From Kineothrix sp. IPX-CK (lineage in GTDB: Bacteria > Bacillota > Clostridia > Lachnospirales > Lachnospiraceae), in assembly GCF_039134705.1 (NCBI RefSeq), contig NZ_CP146256.1, positions 3,782,001 to 3,846,000 of the forward strand: a stretch of DNA of 64,000 nt, written 5' to 3'. Positions 63,046-64,000 of this stretch are shown here, in pieces. The notes beneath the pieces were generated by a model. The model did no database searches, was not told the origin of the DNA, and was given only the letters and a program-made list of their open reading frames with translations. Made by a program: the position numbers and the translations under genes. Every line of letters starts with the position of its first letter. Within the stretch, counting starts at the first letter, position 1.

Positions 63046-64000
63046 TCAGCGCCCCGTAAGTATGAGCCATATAAACTGTATGTTGGAACGAACATATCTC
63101 TTCAATAAGCGTTTCGGGTCTTGAATCAGGCGGTACAACCATTCCAAATAGAATTCCTGAATCCATTTCGGCGCACGTTTCGCCGTTCCAGCATGAAAAT
63201 CGAACGCCGCACCTACCCCCAGCATAACCGCATCAACCTTTCCTTTGTGCTCATACATCCAGCGCTCCTGCTTGGGCGCTCCCAGTCCTACCCAAAGGAA
63301 ATCGGGCCTTGCCCTGCTTATTTCTTGCATAATTTCAGCATCCTCCTCCGGCGTCAGCTTTCGAAAGGGCGGCGAATATATGCCCACAATATTCAGTCTG
63401 GGATAACGCTCTTTAAGATTAGCTTCTAAAGAGCTGAGCGTCTCCTCTGTACTTCCATAAAAATAATGACGGTATCCTTTTTCCTCCGACAGCTTCAATA
63501 TCTCGGGCATTAAATCGGGACCTGCCACACGTTTGGCATCCTTATACCCCCGCAATCTGCAAATGAGGGACAACGGCTTACCGTCAGGAATCGCCAGCGC
63601 AGCCTCGTTCTGTATCCGGCAATAGGCTTCGTCGTTATATGCCATGACCGTAGTATGCACATTGGATACACACACATACTCTCCACGCAGGCGCTCCAGA
63701 TTCTTGGTCAGATAGCCGATTACAGACCGCATATTGGTCACCGCGATGTCCACACCCAATATGCTGCAGGTTTCCGGCTGGACCGCACTTACCTTGCTTC
63801 CACTGCCATATTTTCTGTATTTTAAGAATATGGGGAAGATTTCCACATCCTCCAATAAATAACGCTTATATAATCTTCTCGGCTCCTTTAATAGTCTGTA
63901 AAGCCATTCCAATCCCATATAACTGATCCATTTGGGGGCACGCTTTACCACTCCGGCCTCAAAGTCGATAGTGGCTCCTATATGCAGGGTGAGCGGCACC
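63046..64000 (-). CDS. Tandem WecG/TagA/CpsF (GT26) glycosyltransferase, 5' end outside window
   Basis: GT26 enzymes add a sugar to the first lipid-linked residue. The visible 318 residues begin in the last 60 residues of one GT26 domain (GATIDFEAGVVKRAPKWI, GLEWLYRLLKEPRRLYKRYLL) and continue, after a short KVSAVQPETC linker, into a complete second domain: ILGVDIAVTNM, VCVSNVHTTVMAYND, LAIPDGKPLSL, LMPEILKLSEEKGYRHYFYGSTEE, VGLGAPKQERWM, LGVGAAFDFHAGTAKRAPKWI and EWLYRLIQDPKRLLKRY. Two fused GT26 domains are unusual, since the family is normally about 240 residues. The upstream part is not visible. Confidence 0.9.
   Translation of the reverse strand, partial: VPLTLHIGATIDFEAGVVKRAPKWISYMGLEWLYRLLKEPRRLYKRYLLEDVEIFPIFLKYRKYGSGSKVSAVQPETCSILGVDIAVTNMRSVIGYLTKNLERLRGEYVCVSNVHTTVMAYNDEAYCRIQNEAALAIPDGKPLSLICRLRGYKDAKRVAGPDLMPEILKLSEEKGYRHYFYGSTEETLSSLEANLKERYPRLNIVGIYSPPFRKLTPEEDAEIMQEISRARPDFLWVGLGAPKQERWMYEHKGKVDAVMLGVGAAFDFHAGTAKRAPKWIQEFYLEWLYRLIQDPKRLLKRYVRSNIQFIWLILTGR

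Overview
The window looks like chromosomal DNA of an anaerobic Gram-positive of the Clostridia, most likely a Lachnospiraceae member. This is an inference from moderate GC with AT-rich leaders, AGGAGG-type ribosome sites, TTGACA/TATAAT-type promoters, a ClpX variant with a diverged zinc finger, GH25 lysozymes with Ig-like and cell-wall-binding repeats, a group II ECF transporter and an LCP protein. Apart from clpX, htrA, a zinc-ribbon gene and a nucleoside-uptake operon, almost everything builds, exports or decorates a cell-surface polysaccharide. I saw no tRNA, rRNA, CRISPR array, transposase or prophage.

Layout. 1-2700: partial clpX and an htrA-type protease. 2771-26721 (all minus strand): the main polysaccharide locus. 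It holds dTDP-rhamnose genes rfbB, rfbA and rfbC (no rfbD), two membrane-anchored GH25 lysozymes, a Wzm/Wzt ABC exporter whose ATPase has a glycan-binding tail, a methyltransferase/kinase-like protein resembling O-antigen chain terminators, several multi-domain GT2 glycosyltransferases, phosphoglucomutase, a WcaJ-type initiating phosphosugar transferase and an LCP ligase. With no Wzx/Wzy seen, this reads as an ABC-exported, probably rhamnose-containing polymer that is capped, exported and attached to peptidoglycan. 27039-33187: a zinc-ribbon protein, an SGNH-like protein lacking its nucleophile, an MBOAT/SGNH acetylation pair, and a polytopic gene split by one in-frame stop codon.

33362-37532: an ECF transporter (S, T, A1, A2) with a uridine-phosphorylase-like enzyme and a remnant of a Crp-like regulator. 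Three genes of this operon carry a 15-bp hairpin repeat at nearly the same distance behind their start codons. 37833-64000: a second surface-glycan region with FAD proteins of the UDP-galactopyranose mutase type, a radical SAM/SPASM protein, at least five polytopic GT-C-like proteins, a GtrB-like polyprenyl-phosphate glycosyltransferase, a GtrA flippase, two more MBOATs, SGNH partners, and a tandem WecG/TagA glycosyltransferase cut by the window edge. At 47440-52750 an FkbH-type HAD enzyme, an acyl carrier protein, an MBOAT and an SGNH lipoprotein have the same logic as the Dlt D-alanylation system but with a different loading enzyme. I consider this the best candidate for an undescribed modification pathway.

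How it fits together (inference): nucleotide sugars are assembled into a lipid-linked polymer in the cytoplasm, capped, exported by Wzm/Wzt and ligated to the wall by LCP. Outside the membrane, lipid-phosphate sugars flipped by GtrA are added by GT-C enzymes, and acyl groups are added by MBOAT/SGNH pairs. GH25 enzymes may open the peptidoglycan. All assignments come from reading motifs by eye; no database search was run, and DUF names are from memory.
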